Below, piece after piece: positions 22,340 through 33,421 of a stretch of DNA of 64,000 nt (within the stretch, counting starts at the first letter, position 1; every line of letters begins with the position of its first letter). The DNA lies in contig OZ020616.1 in assembly GCA_963971575.1 (NCBI GenBank), positions 29,926,306 to 29,990,305 on the forward strand, given 5' to 3'. The translations under genes were made by a program, and so were the position numbers. Under the pieces are notes generated by a model. That model worked only from the letters and a program-made list of their open reading frames with translations, was not told the origin of the DNA and ran no database searches. Origin of the DNA: Liopterus haemorrhoidalis (taxonomy: Eukaryota; Arthropoda; Insecta; Coleoptera; Dytiscidae).

Positions 22340-22930
22340 TGGAAGAAACTTTCAACACTTGTAAAAAAAATATTTTTTGAGTGATCCTATCAAAAACAGT
22401 TCTTTTTCAGTTCTGCCTAGGCCGATTAAGAAATTTTTTTGGCCACTGGATTCTAGAGCCATCTATGTGTCATTTCTCAAGTTACAAGATCTCCATGGCT
22501 ACATTGAAACAATTGACAGTCGAACATTTATAATTGCAATAATTGTTCAGTAACCATAAATTATCCAATGTAAGTTAATAAATATAACTTTTCTAATAAA
22601 AATTTCTTTTGATCGCCCAACAAATATACAGACCAATTCTGTAACTCTAGTTACTATGAAAATAGGAACTAAATTCGTCACTATAAGCAAGGTCAGTTAC
22701 TACCAAGAATGAAAGTCATTGTACTTTTTATAATATTTTATCTCGTAGTAACGTTCCTACACAGTAATTTTTTACAGAATTGATCTGATTATGTGCATCT
22801 TGGCCAAAAAGATCTTTTTCGTCCTTATCTGTTTAAAGACCTCGGCTGCGCCTCGGCCTTTAAATTCAAATGCAGCCGAAGAAGATCTACTTTTTGGCCA
22901 TGGTACATAAATAACTATTATTTTTAAATC
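22340..22930 (+). repeat. Dispersed repeat Y, copy 1, with insert
   Basis: Matches 26670-27025 closely, for example AGAGCCATCTATGTGTCATT and ATTGACAGTCGAACATTTAT. It is interrupted by about 150 bases (22634-22784) absent from copy 2. Its right part is a long hairpin: TGGCCAAAAAGATCTTTTTC at 22801 and AGATCTACTTTTTGGCCA at 22897. No protein trace. Confidence 0.8.
22634..22784. mobile_element. Small MITE inside repeat Y copy 1
   Basis: Begins CAATTCTGTAACT and ends AGTAATTTTTTACAGAATTG, imperfect inverted ends of about 20 bases. The sequence is missing at the corresponding place of repeat Y copy 2, which supports a separate insertion. The target duplication is unclear. Confidence 0.55.
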
Positions 22931-22984
22931 GTTGTAGATAATACAGTTTTTCGGAAACTAAGAGATAGTAAAAAAATGTTTGAG

Positions 22985-23216
22985 TAAAGGTGCTTTGTTT
23001 TTAAAAACTCTATCAAAAGATATCGAACTCGCACATTACCATTAAAAAATTTAAAAAAAAATCAAAGTTGTCCTTGATATCTTGTACTGCTGGTATGCGT
23101 TTTTACTGCCATTCAGTTCTTTGGGTAGATTTTCAATATTTTTCCCAAACTTGTTTACAATCACATTTTCGAGACAATATGGAGTGGACGGGTGGTGTGA
23201 TACACCCTTAATATTT
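22985..23216 (+). repeat. Dispersed repeat Z, copy 1
   Basis: Left part (AACTCTATC, then AAAATCAAAGTTGTCCTTGAT) and right end (GTGGACGGGTGGTGTGATAC) both recur at 51780-53025, where two insertions separate them. No coding content. Confidence 0.6.
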
Positions 23217-24470
23217 ACTCATAATTTGCTTTATCCTGCTTAGTTTTTACATTGCTTATATCTTAATGTTGATAATAGATAGTTGAAAGATTTGCCATTT
23301 TCCTATCCTTGGTTGATTCCGTCGGAATACATTGCAAAATATACCCTTTATTTATTATTTTATATATAACAACAAATTTGTATGAATTTTAAAAGAAATA
23401 ACAATATTAGAGTATTCTTGTATTATCGTCAATAGTAAATTAATTGAACACAGAATTCAAAATAACAATATTCTATTGTTATTTCCCATACCAAGATGCA
23501 ATTTGAGTTGGTACATTAATCCGGGAACAATAAAAATATTTGATGCTTTCTTTGTAAAATAATTGCTTTGTTATCGATTAGTAACTTTGTGAATACAATT
23601 CTCGCAAAACCAAAATAAAATTACCATTTCGTGCAGTGCACGGAATCTAGAAATCTTTATTCAATGTTACAATGGCTCTGTTCGTGCTTTATTGGATTCC
23701 AACCTGTCGTAGTTTCAATGTTGAAGGTATCCAAACCAATATCTTCGAATAGTTGGCAATGACTGAACTATTGTGTCTAATATCCTAGACAAATATAATG
23801 ACAAATTGTCAGTAATGATAAATTCTCCAAGATATAAGACAATTCATTAAAAAATAATAGAATAATATTTATTACGTTTTTATTTAAAGATTGTACATAG
23901 CAATCATAGTTGATTGATAGGCATTTGAATTTCCCGCTCATTACATTCATTTTATAGCTTGATACTTACCAATTGTGCGCGAAAAAACTTACAATGCAAT
24001 TGAATGAGTTATTGGCAAAATAATTTATCAATTGTTCGCTTTCGTGGTGCTTGCGGTCGTCGTCAATGGCTCTCCCCACTGAGTAAAACAGAATTATTTT
24101 TATTGAGTGATATTTAATTTAATTTAATTTATTTAATAATGCAACATACATTCTCTATAAAAAATATAAATAAATTGCACAAAATGCACATAGAAAGTCC
24201 CTCGCATACAAATAAATATTAATATAACAATTACAGTAGGACCTCCATAAGAAAAATTCGATAGAAATTAATTTTTCTGCAAGAAAAATTACAAATATTT
24301 AAACTTCTGAAAAATCTAATATGAAAAGTGGATGTTAAAAAAATTAAACGAAAAACATTGTTATTTGCAAAGAAAGACCAATGTTATTATAATGATATTT
24401 AGACGTAATTTTGATAGGAATAATTAAAATGAAGAATAATATTGCAATTCTGAGGAAATATGTAACCTAC
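23217..24470. other. Unassigned AT-rich tract
   Basis: Nothing recognisable in either direction. Confidence 0.4.
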
Positions 24471-24476
24471 AGATGA

Positions 24477-25153
24477 TCATATTTTAGGAGTTGCTTTATG
24501 TGTTGTTATGAACATTTTCTTGTAGATTGTTTGATCTCGCTTTGTTAAGGACCATGTTTCGGCGCCATTTATAAGTACGGGACGTACTATAACTTGGCAT
24601 AATCTGATCTTGATGTTCCTATATAGGAGCTTTGTTTTGAGGAGGGGACCAAGTGCAAAGTACGATGCATTAACAGTTTTAATTCTTTTCGTAATTTGCT
24701 GCTGTATCAGATTCTTCTGATTTGTCATGGTGTCCAGGTATTTGAAAGTAGAAACTCTCTCAAAAGTGTTGTCATTAATTTTTAAGTCGGCCGTGTTCTC
24801 ATGACTGCTTCTACTAACAATAAGATACTTGGTTTTTTCATTACTGATGATGAGTCCTACTTTACGAGCTTCGACATCAATAAGGTTAGTAAGGTCCTTA
24901 CGTCTTATATTACGTCTCCAACCTAATTTGAAATATTATCCAGGCCATCTGCATACCCTAAAATCTGGTACCCATTGAAGTGTAGATCACGGTGGTTGTT
25001 ATCTTGGGTTTTTCGTAACACTATCTCCAGCACGAGATTAAACAGCAAAGTTGAAGTGGCGTCTCCTTGTTTGACGCCAGTATGAATTTCAAAAGGCTGA
25101 CAAAAACATTGACAAAACATTGTCTTAATTATAATTATTTTTAAAGCTTTCAA
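24477..25153 (-). pseudogene. LINE reverse transcriptase relic
   Basis: Reading down the minus strand: RT block GVKQGD then LLFNLVLEIVLRKTQ (about 25100-25010), the catalytic box as YADG instead of YADD (about 24950), then LIDVEARKVGLIISNEKTKY (about 24880-24820), and the thumb-side GAETWSLTKRDQ (about 24550). It belongs to the endonuclease/RT non-LTR group common in animals. The Asp-to-Gly change in the catalytic box and a frame break between the two long frames make it non-functional. Both ends of the element are missing. Confidence 0.88.
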
Positions 25154-25377
25154 ATTAATGTATAAAACAATTAGAAATGTAGAATTGTAAAATTAGATTA
25201 CATTTTCTGAAATAACAATTAGATCAAATTTAATTCAATAAATTTATCGAAGAGGAATTTATGAATTATATTTCGAAGAGGTATTAATTCGCTGTTGAAG
25301 TCCCTGGTTTCGAATTTTCTTTTCCCTTTTCGAGAAAAAGATCTAGCGTTAACTGCCTAAGTTTCTTTCTTTAAGTG

Positions 25378-25424
25378 GGCGCAAATAGCCTTTGTTGCTG
25401 TGCGCCAATAATTTTAACTAACTC
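25378..25424 (-). repeat. Dispersed stem-loop repeat, copy 2
   Basis: Same GGCGCA...TGCGCC core as at 773, with TTAGTTAAAATTATT on the outer side. It sits next to a transposase relic. Confidence 0.6.
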
Positions 25425-25439
25425 TTTCTTTAAGTATTT

Positions 25440-25870
25440 TAGAACACGGACCAGATGCCATTACGCTCCTTTTTACGTTGGCACTTCGTTCCTTGTCATG
25501 GTCAATTTCACAGAATTCAATAGTCAAAGCCTCTATGGCTAAAAAAATGCCTTGTAGACCGTTTTAATTTTCTGGCTTATTCTTCTTCGCCTGCAATGGA
25601 GCGCGGCTGCATCTAAAACTTCAGTTACGTCTTCAGCGGTAATATCGTCCAATTCCCACCTCTCATGCAAGCCTGTTGATGTCTGCAATAAAAATCTCGA
25701 CTTGCATCTAACCTTCGTTCGAAGTCGTGCATAAATGCTGGAAGTTTGCGCTACATTTCACTTAAATATTTTCCGGATACATCCCAATTTGCCTTCATAG
25801 TTGTTATGTGCTTCAAAATAATGTATGACTGCCAATAATCTTTAATTGTTTTGTATGAAGTATCTCATGG
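25440..25870 (-). pseudogene. Tigger/pogo-type transposase C-terminal relic
   Basis: The minus strand contains TIKDYWQSYIILKHITTM, KLPAFMHDFERRLDASRDF, WELDDITAEDVTEVLDAA and finally NDHDKERSANVKRSVMASGP. These fit, in order, the region after the DDE core of Tigger-like transposases (Trp-rich helix, 'phDFE' stretch, acidic linker and 'ERS.kVkR' tail). Several frame changes and stops separate the parts. No inverted ends were found. Confidence 0.7.
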
Positions 25871-26610
25871 CACTTCACGATTTACGTTATTGTTAATCGG
25901 TGCCCGGCGCTATTGTGAATCGACGTAAATTGAACTCTCATAAACCGAAGGCTACCTGTACACAAATTTGTCATGAATCAACACGTCAAGAACACATCAG
26001 TATGGCGACATACAGTTTCAGAAATGTTGTTCCAAAGCGTACATTTATTTCTCTTGTTTTGCTTGTTTCACATAATTACAATAATACTATGTGGTACCAC
26101 GTGCCATTCAGGTATGAGTGATTAACTTTAGTTTGCGGTTGTCTGCTCACAAGGGACGATCCATTGTGCTAATAGTTGGTCGAGATGCAAAATAAGTTAC
26201 ATACTTAAATCATGTATCTACCTGCACTTAAGTGGCCCGTATGTGACATGTATTGCCTAATTATCTACCCATGTTAATGCTTGTGTATAATGTAATATCA
26301 TAGGCGATGAAATGTGGGATAATGGTGAGGAAATAAAACCATCGTTGACTGACTTTATTGATCTTCATTTGCGATTATAATGATCACAAACTGTGGCTGT
26401 ACACATGATAATTATATACTGTAATAAATATGACTTATGCTTTGCGTTTTGTCGCGCACCTTTATAATTTTACATATTGTATTTTAAAAAATTAAAACGT
26501 AGAGATATAAATTCAATAAAAGGAATAAATTTGCATTCTGTTTAAAGTATAATTGTAAATATCAGGGCTGTATTTGGACGGCATTTCTTCGGTTTTTATT
26601 ATTATTATTT
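25871..26610. other. Unassigned tract
   Basis: A 73-codon plus-strand frame (25900-26121) has no recognisable content. Nothing else seen. Confidence 0.4.
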
Positions 26611-26669
26611 TTTTTCCTGATAAAGTAAACTCATGTCTATGAAAATTAGTCAAAATATAGAATTAAATT

Positions 26670-27025
26670 CTATAAAAGATATTTTTTGAGCGACCATATC
26701 AAAAACAATTCTTTTTAATCATCTAGTACCGGCCATAAAGTAAATCTTTTTCGGCCAAGACCGATTCACTTATTTTTTTGGCCGCTGGATGCTAGAGCCA
26801 TCTATGTGTCATTTCTCAACTTACAAGATCTCCTTGGTTACATTGAAATAATTGACAGTCGAACATTTATAATTGCAATAATTGTTCAGTAACCATAAAT
26901 TATCCAATGTAAATAAATAAATATAACTTTTTTATTAAAAATTTCTATTGATTGCCCAAAAAATATAATGTGACCCTGGCCAAAAAGATCTTTTTGGCCA
27001 TGGTACACAAATAACTATTATTATC
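26670..27025 (+). repeat. Dispersed repeat Y, copy 2
   Basis: Uninterrupted version of 22340-22930. The terminal hairpin is short and perfect here (TGGCCAAAAAGATCTTTTTG followed by GCCA). Confidence 0.8.
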
Positions 27026-27063
27026 CAAAGATTATTTTGCAATTTTCATGTTTGTGTAACAGT

Positions 27064-27092
27064 AATTTGATTATTATTATTATTATTATTAT
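27064..27092. repeat. (ATT)n microsatellite
   Basis: About nine ATT units. Confidence 0.9.
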
Positions 27093-27154
27093 TAATTAAT
27101 TCACAATAGTTTTACCGATTGAGTGTCGTAAAATACTTCACTTATTATTTACAC

Positions 27155-27311
27155 CAGTGTTCTCAACCTTTTCAGGTTACGGCACCCTTATATAAAATGC
27201 GAAAAATTCAAGGCAACACACTCTAATTTCTCTATATTATAACTCTATTAATTCTATGAAGTTTGCGTCACTTCTGTTATATACCGTGAACACTCTGGTT
27301 GAGAACCATAA
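27155..27311. mobile_element. hAT MITE, family related to 62929
   Basis: Starts CAGTGTTCTCAACCTTTTC; near the right end GGTTGAGAACC is the inverted partner. Flanking ATTTACAC and ATTTACAA agree at 7 of 8 bases. The interior (CTTATATAAAATGCG, ATTCAAGGCA) matches the copy at 62929-63108. Confidence 0.65.
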
Positions 27312-27732
27312 ATTTACAACAGAAATGTATTTGGTAAAATAGTTCAAAATATGAAAATAAATCTTTTTTGTTCTATAAATTTTCCCAATTGGATGATGTT
27401 ATTGGGAGTAACCGGGGTTGTTTGGAGTTTATTTCACAGCAAAGATGTGTCCCTATAAATACAGATATTTAGAATTAATTAAGGTATTTTATGTTCATTT
27501 TATGTTATGTATTTTTAAGGTTATATTAAGATAAATATATGGGACGGTCTATGGAACGCGCTACCTAAAATAATTGTAGTGTGGTGAGCAATTTCGCTTA
27601 TTCTTTACGTTACAGCAAATAGTACGAAATACGGGTTCCTTTAGTAGTTTTCAATAAATATAATAAATCGTTAGACATAATTTAGAATTTCTTTTTATTT
27701 TCACTTTTTCCTGTTTATTATTTTTATTATGT

Positions 27733-28030
27733 TTTCCTAGCTTGGTAGTAAGACGGCTGTCTACGGAGGACATGGGCGAGGATTCGAATCCTCCATCTGA
27801 ATTGTGAGGATGTCAGAATTTTAATCTTCCGATATTGTCCAATTTGCTCTGGGGTAGACGCAGCCTCAAGTATTTAATACTTAAAAGGAGTACATGTTTA
27901 TACAGGGATAATAAGGCTGGTCTAATCGTTACACTGACCACGTGGCTTTCATATCTATGGCCGGCGGTCTAGAAACCATCTTCTCTGCCCCTATACGCCA
28001 CCTAGGCGTTGTGAGCCTATTATTATTAAA
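27733..28030 (+). repeat. tRNA-derived SINE, family 1, full-length copy
   Basis: A-box-like TGGTAGTAAGACGG at 27743 and B-box GGATTCGAATCC at 27780 give a tRNA-type Pol III promoter. The body (CTGACCACGTGGCTTTCATA, ATGGCCGGCGGTCTAG) and the 3' part (TATACGCCACCTAGGCGTT) end in a TTATT-rich tail. Further copies lie at 36209 and 46352, with 3' fragments at 32965 and 53588. It is transcribed by Pol III and mobilised by a partner LINE. Confidence 0.88.
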
Positions 28031-28143
28031 TATTTAATATTTGTCTGCATTATATTAAACGTACTTTTAAACATATGCAAATTTAACCACTCATCGATCA
28101 CAGTAGTTTGTCTAATAGTAGTCAGCTTCAAGTACAATACATG

Positions 28144-28410
28144 AAATCAGAGGGGCGAAGCTTATGACTTAAAACAACCGAAGGAAGGCATAGGCGTAAT
28201 TTTCAAAATCTTAATGAACCTTGCTATATAAAAAAATACTGCACATATTTAGAAACCTAAATAATAGTATTAGGCATTCGTATTAAAATTGACAAAAAAA
28301 ATATTTTAACATAAAATTTGTTTTGGCATCCCAAATAATTATCATTCACTTACTAAATACCTGCAAAACCCTGAAACGTGTGATAATTCACACTACACAT
28401 CAATTTTCAA
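28144..28410 (+). repeat. Dispersed repeat X, copy 2
   Basis: Colinear with 4283-4562, ending with the TGTGATAATTCACAC inverted motif. Confidence 0.8.
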
Positions 28411-29325
28411 CATGACGTTCATTTAAAGCTTTTTATATATTTACTTGGATTATCGAAAATTGTTCATGACGAAAGTACTGTATCTCTCCTTTTTTTTTGC
28501 AGGGGAAGCTAGAATCATTTCTTCATGTCAATCAATTTTAATGATCCGTTTTTATTCTGTACATTTCCCTTAAGCGTAACATATTTTCACGTTTTTATTT
28601 CTGCATATAACGAAGGATATGCATTATTATCAGGGAATAGTATACGAGTATACCGTTGCAGTTGTGCAGTGTTGTATAATTTGATCTATGTTTTATGTTA
28701 TTGGCCGAGTTAGCGCGAGGAAAATCATGCAGCTGATACTAACATTATTTTTGTTTTTTTATTTGTAACCAAGGTAACTGTAGCAGATTTCATCAATTTT
28801 TCATGAAATTTAGAATGCAAGTTGTAACGTTACTCGTTGGAGCACATGAAAATAATGGAATGTATTATAGAGATTAGTTTCAGTAAAATGTACGCATGCT
28901 TGCAAAATTAAGTATAAAGTGATTACAAAAGTGAAAAAGTAAATTTGACATATTATAAATATTCTGCTTAATTATTAATAAGCTGTATTGACGGACGCAA
29001 TATTACTAATAGACGAGTAATATTATTGCTAAAATAATCACAAATATTAATGTATTGAACCCTTGAAAATCTCATTCACAGGCTCCCCTTTTTCAAGTGG
29101 GAAAATGCAGTTTGCTAGTGAGCTACCACAGATTTTAGTTTTTTTTTTTCATCAGTCCGGAGCGTTTTCATTTAATTTGTTTTTGGCCATCTGCGTTTCT
29201 TTTTTTGTCATCATTTCCATCTGTCTTCTTCTTTTTTTTAGCTATCGAGATTAGAACAAATTGCGAGTGACTGATATCCACAATTTTCGAAGATTGAATA
29301 TTATGGGTCACTCTGATGTCTTAAT
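28411..29325. other. Unassigned AT-rich tract
   Basis: Two 62-63 codon plus-strand frames (28525-28713, 29063-29254) are Phe/Leu-rich and look fortuitous. Nothing else recognised. Confidence 0.4.
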
Positions 29326-29381
29326 ATACAAGGTCTGTTCAAAAAGTATCGCGAATTGTGTGTTTTTCAAAAATTATTTAT

Positions 29382-29612
29382 TTATTCATGAATATCTATT
29401 TTGTCCCCTTCAAAGTAATCCCCACCAGATATTATACACTTCTGCCAACGTTTTTTCCAATCCTCGAAGCACTTGAAAAAATAATTTTTTGTGATCTTGT
29501 TCAGCTCCTTCGTCGATGCCGTCTTTATCTCCTTAGTCGTAGCGTAGCGTCGTCCTTTCATGGGCCTTTTCAGTTTCGAAAACAAGAAAAAGTCACAGGG
29601 GGCCAGATCTGG
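29382..29612 (-). pseudogene. mariner transposase C-terminus
   Basis: The minus strand opens with PDLAPCDFFLF, which contains the third catalytic Asp of the mariner D,D34D triad in its usual 'PDLAP' setting. The family-typical tail follows, with KRPMKGRRY, CFEDWKKRW and GGDYFEGD before a stop. About 76 residues remain; the DNA-binding domain and the first two catalytic Asp residues are gone. The frame runs on from the upstream captured piece without a shift. Confidence 0.9.
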
Positions 29613-29815
29613 GCCGTAGCCACTCTTGCCGTTGAACTATTTTATGGTGCCGGAAACCTTACTAGCGATGACTTGCTTTTGCACGGTCGCCTTGGGTTGT
29701 TCTGGCGCCTGTTCCGGTTCAGTCATGGTGTTATGGGCCGGTGGGAAGATGTTATTCACGCCTCTACCTCTCCGAGATGTTAACTTCCTGCCTGCTATTA
29801 CAGTTGTTTAAGCAT
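29613..29815 (-). pseudogene. Captured Y-box protein gene fragment (cold-shock domain start)
   Basis: On the minus strand an ATG at 29726-29724 follows about 90 bases that look like a leader. It reads MTEPEQAPEQPKATVQKQ, VIASKVSGTIK, stop, FNGKSGYG. This matches the start of Y-box/cold-shock-domain proteins: a Pro/Gln-rich N-terminus, then the first strand and the start of the RNP1-like 'GYGF' motif. The conserved Trp after TIK is TAG here (29637-29639). The piece ends exactly where mariner sequence resumes, in frame. Y-box proteins bind RNA and package mRNA; this fragment alone lacks most of the fold. Confidence 0.8.
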
Positions 29816-30225
29816 TTATAGGCAAAAATCGTAGACGAGCCAAAACACGTGCAAGCAAAGCAACTGTCAAAAATTAACTGATCATTCAAAATGGCCGAAC
29901 TTGTCGGCATAAGTGAGAGACATGAGTACCGACATAACGTCACAAAAAAATCTAAAATCGAATATACGTAACCCGCGGAAATTCAAAATTCGCGATACTT
30001 TTTGAACAGACCTCGTATATGTCACTCTCATAATGTTCATGGCAATTTCTAGACATAACGGAAATGTCTTCTTCTTCTTTTTTCTTGTACTGATAACAAT
30101 TTTGTTCGCTCTGATGCGGAAGACGAATTCCGCAGTCTTCTTCCTGTGTTCTATCTCCAAGTGTTCCCTTCCTCTCTTATTTTCTACTGGATATTGACTA
30201 TTTTAGCGTTGTCATGCCCTTCGAT

Positions 30226-30447
30226 CAGTGGCGCACCCGGGGATTTTTGTTGGGTGGGGGGCGGAAGACAATTATTTAAATTATGAAAATATAAAGTGAT
30301 GACCTAAAAAAAGAAGGTCCTCAATTCTAAAATACAAGTGACGACCTAAAAAAAAAGGTCCTCATCTCTATTTTTAAAATTTTCTAGTGTGTTTTTATTT
30401 TTATTTCCTCCCTTCTTAGGGGGGGGGGCTCCCTGGGTGCGCCACTG
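30226..30447. mobile_element. hAT MITE, CAGTGGCGCACCC family
   Basis: Inverted ends CAGTGGCGCACCC and GGGTGCGCCACTG, with a perfect 8-bp duplication CCTTCGAT on both sides (30218-30225, 30448-30455). The interior has two hairpin units of the GTGAYGACCT...AGGTCCTCA kind. There is no coding capacity. Confidence 0.93.
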
Positions 30448-30455
30448 CCTTCGAT

Positions 30456-32960
30456 ACATCTGCATCGAACAGGTAAATAGTGTATTCTCCATATCAGCCT
30501 TGGAGATTTTCCAAGAGGATTTTCTTCTTCCTCTTTTTTTCTTCCATCTTCCCATGTATAATTAGAACCAATAAATATTAGAACGTATATTCATATAATT
30601 TAGTTTAAATGGAACAGCTTATATCTAAGACGTTATAACGTCCTAGAATTATGTCACTAAAACACTTTAGACCTGCTTTTATTATTAATGTTTTAAATAA
30701 TTAGTAATTTTTTGTCAGTCTCCTAAGGATTTATTCCTTTCCGATTTTAACAACCGATGATGTTTTTAGAATTCTGTTGCATAGTCACATTTCCAAGACT
30801 TCCAGGTTTTAAACAGATTTACTGAGCGTCCATGTTTTCTAAGAGAAAAATGTAGCATTTTGTCACCTGAAGTCTTAGCTTAATATCTAAGTTTTCATTA
30901 CATAGAAATGCTTAACTTATTTAAAAGCACGTCCGGCTTGTACAATTGGTGATATAAATTCCTGTTCTGGTGCTTTTTATTTAGAGCAACCTATAAATTT
31001 GTATTATACCTCAACTTCCAATGCACTATTTTCCACTGTGATACTTGGCCTTTGTACACGAGCTTTGGAAATTTCACTAACTTTTTTCGGCTGTTAATAC
31101 TGAGACCGTATTTTATACAGACTTCAACAGCTTTGTTGACAAGATCATATATCTTCTTCATTATCTACTATCAAAACTGTATCACCAGCACACCTCTAGT
31201 TATTATTATTATCTTTTTTTTTTACACCAGTTACCTTAATTCGCCTCATGTAGTGCTTCGTTTTATATACACTGTGAGGATATATAGTAACTGAAAGACG
31301 ACATTCAAACTTTCATGAATGTGATTTCGAACCATTTTCTCAAATTAGCAAGCCTGGAGATAATGAGGATAATGAAAAATGAGGATTTTACTTCAATCTT
31401 TCCTTCTATGGTTTTCTGCAGGATGCAATACTTGCGCGTGTTTATCAAATTCTATATATATTCCATTCTCTGGATGACTTCCTCATTACTGACTCGATCG
31501 ACCAAGTATATTCTGGGAATCTGCATGTATATGTAAATTTTCCACAATCCCGTACAGTTAATGATGCATAGAAATATTGTAATACACTAATTTAAAGTTC
31601 GTAGAACTATTTGGTGTTCGTTAACAATTTTAACTATCTAATAAACAATCTGACAGACACTATATTTGCATAATGGACAGATTTTCAAATAGTAGTGCTT
31701 AACTTTTTAGATTCATTTTAATAAAACATTTATTTTTCGATTGACTTCCCCAATTATTTGCTATAGGTCGTGTTATGGCTGTAAACAGGACTCGATACAT
31801 CGCGACGAATCGTAATCGCCAGACAAAAAAGTTCTCGCCTTCGGTAATAAAGTTACACGAATCCGACTCGTTATATCGTGCTCGTAGCTTTTAAAAATCT
31901 AGTCACCATTGGCGACTAGGCGGCCCGGTTCATAGAAGCACAATGCTCTATTTATTTGAACTTAGGAGGGACAAGGTCATTACAAACGCCGCCATTGAAA
32001 ACATTTCTGGAGCATTCTAGAATAAGAATTCAGGTAAAACATAAGATACTTTTTTTGATATTATGCCTTACATAAAACTTTTCTCCGCGTGTAGCGAATA
32101 GCGATGGGGTTGGACAACACTGTCTAGAGCTTTGAAGATTTATTTTATTTTTGCCCCGAAGTGAGGTTTGCAATTCGACAAGTGATTCAATCCATTCAGT
32201 GACCGCTCATTAGCTATTCCTGTACATACTCTCAATCTACTCATCTTGGTTCGTGATAATGACAGCCCGAGAGAAAAAGTTGTCGCGTGTGTTGTGTGTT
32301 GTAGAACGCGTGTCTGCACATCTATCCTTTATGACTGTGACAGTACGTGCTCTGCATAGGCATTTATTGAGAAACACAGAGTGCTGTGGCGCTCATATAA
32401 GCAGTTCATATTTTATCGGAGTGTTTGGTGTTAACATCTGTTCCTGAAATGTCCAACGACCCGTGCCCGCATTATTCTCGCATTCCCTTTACGCACGTAT
32501 TAATAGCAGCCGATAATACAGCCGGTGTCATTATCGACAACCTATCGTCACTAAGCAGGTGACATAATAGGCCGCCACACATACCTTACCCCCTAACTAG
32601 ATATGCTTTCTCGTGCATGCTGGTACTTTTATTTTTTTTTTGTTTTATCAGTTCGAACTAATCTTAATTATACACAATTTGTTTTTGGGATTTGAATACA
32701 TAATTGGGATTTGTATATTGTTCACATGTTCGACCCTGTTTCCGATTAGTTTTCCTGCTTTTTGTGCTAATTCACCGAACTGTTACTGTTACTGTCACAT
32801 AGTTCCGTTCCTCATTTAAATCATAAAGCTGGTTTTCACCATTGATTGTTTTAGGACAAAAATGCATTCATTATTACGCAATATTTCAGTTTAGCAATTT
32901 ATTCCAACAATGACTATATTATTGTTTTGTAGTTGGTTAAATAAAAGGTTAAAATTTAGA
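30456..32960. other. Unassigned tract
   Basis: No gene recognised. The part at about 31760-32580 is more GC-rich and less repetitive than its surroundings, so it is a candidate for unique host sequence, but no exon could be supported. Confidence 0.4.
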
Positions 32961-32964
32961 AACG

Positions 32965-33020
32965 AAAAACTTACCCTTTCTGCCCTATACGCCACCATAT
33001 TTATTTTATTTTTTTAATAT
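32965..33020 (+). repeat. SINE family 1, 3' fragment
   Basis: AACTTACCCTTTCTGCCCTATACGCCACC in two parts (AACTTACC, TTTCTGCCCTATACGCCACC) matches the 3' end of the SINE at 27733, followed by a TTTATTTTA tail. Confidence 0.6.
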
Positions 33021-33421
33021 TTTATTTCTAGAATCAAAGTTAAACGTATTTTTAACAATTACCTTAAGTCGTTTTATGCTGATGTCCAATAATAAATAAA
33101 TAAAAACTATTACTGTAAGATTAATTAAAATATGTGTTCTTGTGCCATAGTATAGTTTTAGTGTACTCGTAGTAACAAAAGTTCTTTGTGATCTCAGCTA
33201 TTTTAGGGTCAATAAGTTTAGAGACATACCAAAAGTACAATATGATCATAATAAATAGTCATCTAAGGAACCATGAAATTTATTTATTTTAAATTAGGTT
33301 GGCTATGTCACTCGCCCGTATCATTTAACTAACATTTGTCGTCCGAGTTTAAGGATATATTCCAAATAAACATATTTGTAAAAAATTTGTATTTGTATTA
33401 TAATTATTGAAAACTATATAT

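Larger units (their letters stand above)
29329..30015 (-). mobile_element. mariner-like deletion derivative carrying a captured gene piece
   Basis: Near-identical inverted ends begin CRAGGTCTGTTCAAAAAGTA (then TCGCGAATT), typical of a mariner subfamily, with TA on both sides (29327-29328, 30016-30017). Reading on the minus strand: 5' untranslated region (30015 to about 29820), a non-mariner insert of about 200 bases (29613 to about 29815) and the transposase C-terminus (29612-29382). An intact mariner is about 1.3 kb; this copy is 687 bp. The insert replaces the N-terminal and central transposase. Confidence 0.92.

Noticed and set aside
29358..29783. 141-codon plus-strand open frame
   Set aside because: It is antisense to the mariner transposase end and the captured Y-box piece, which read convincingly on the minus strand.
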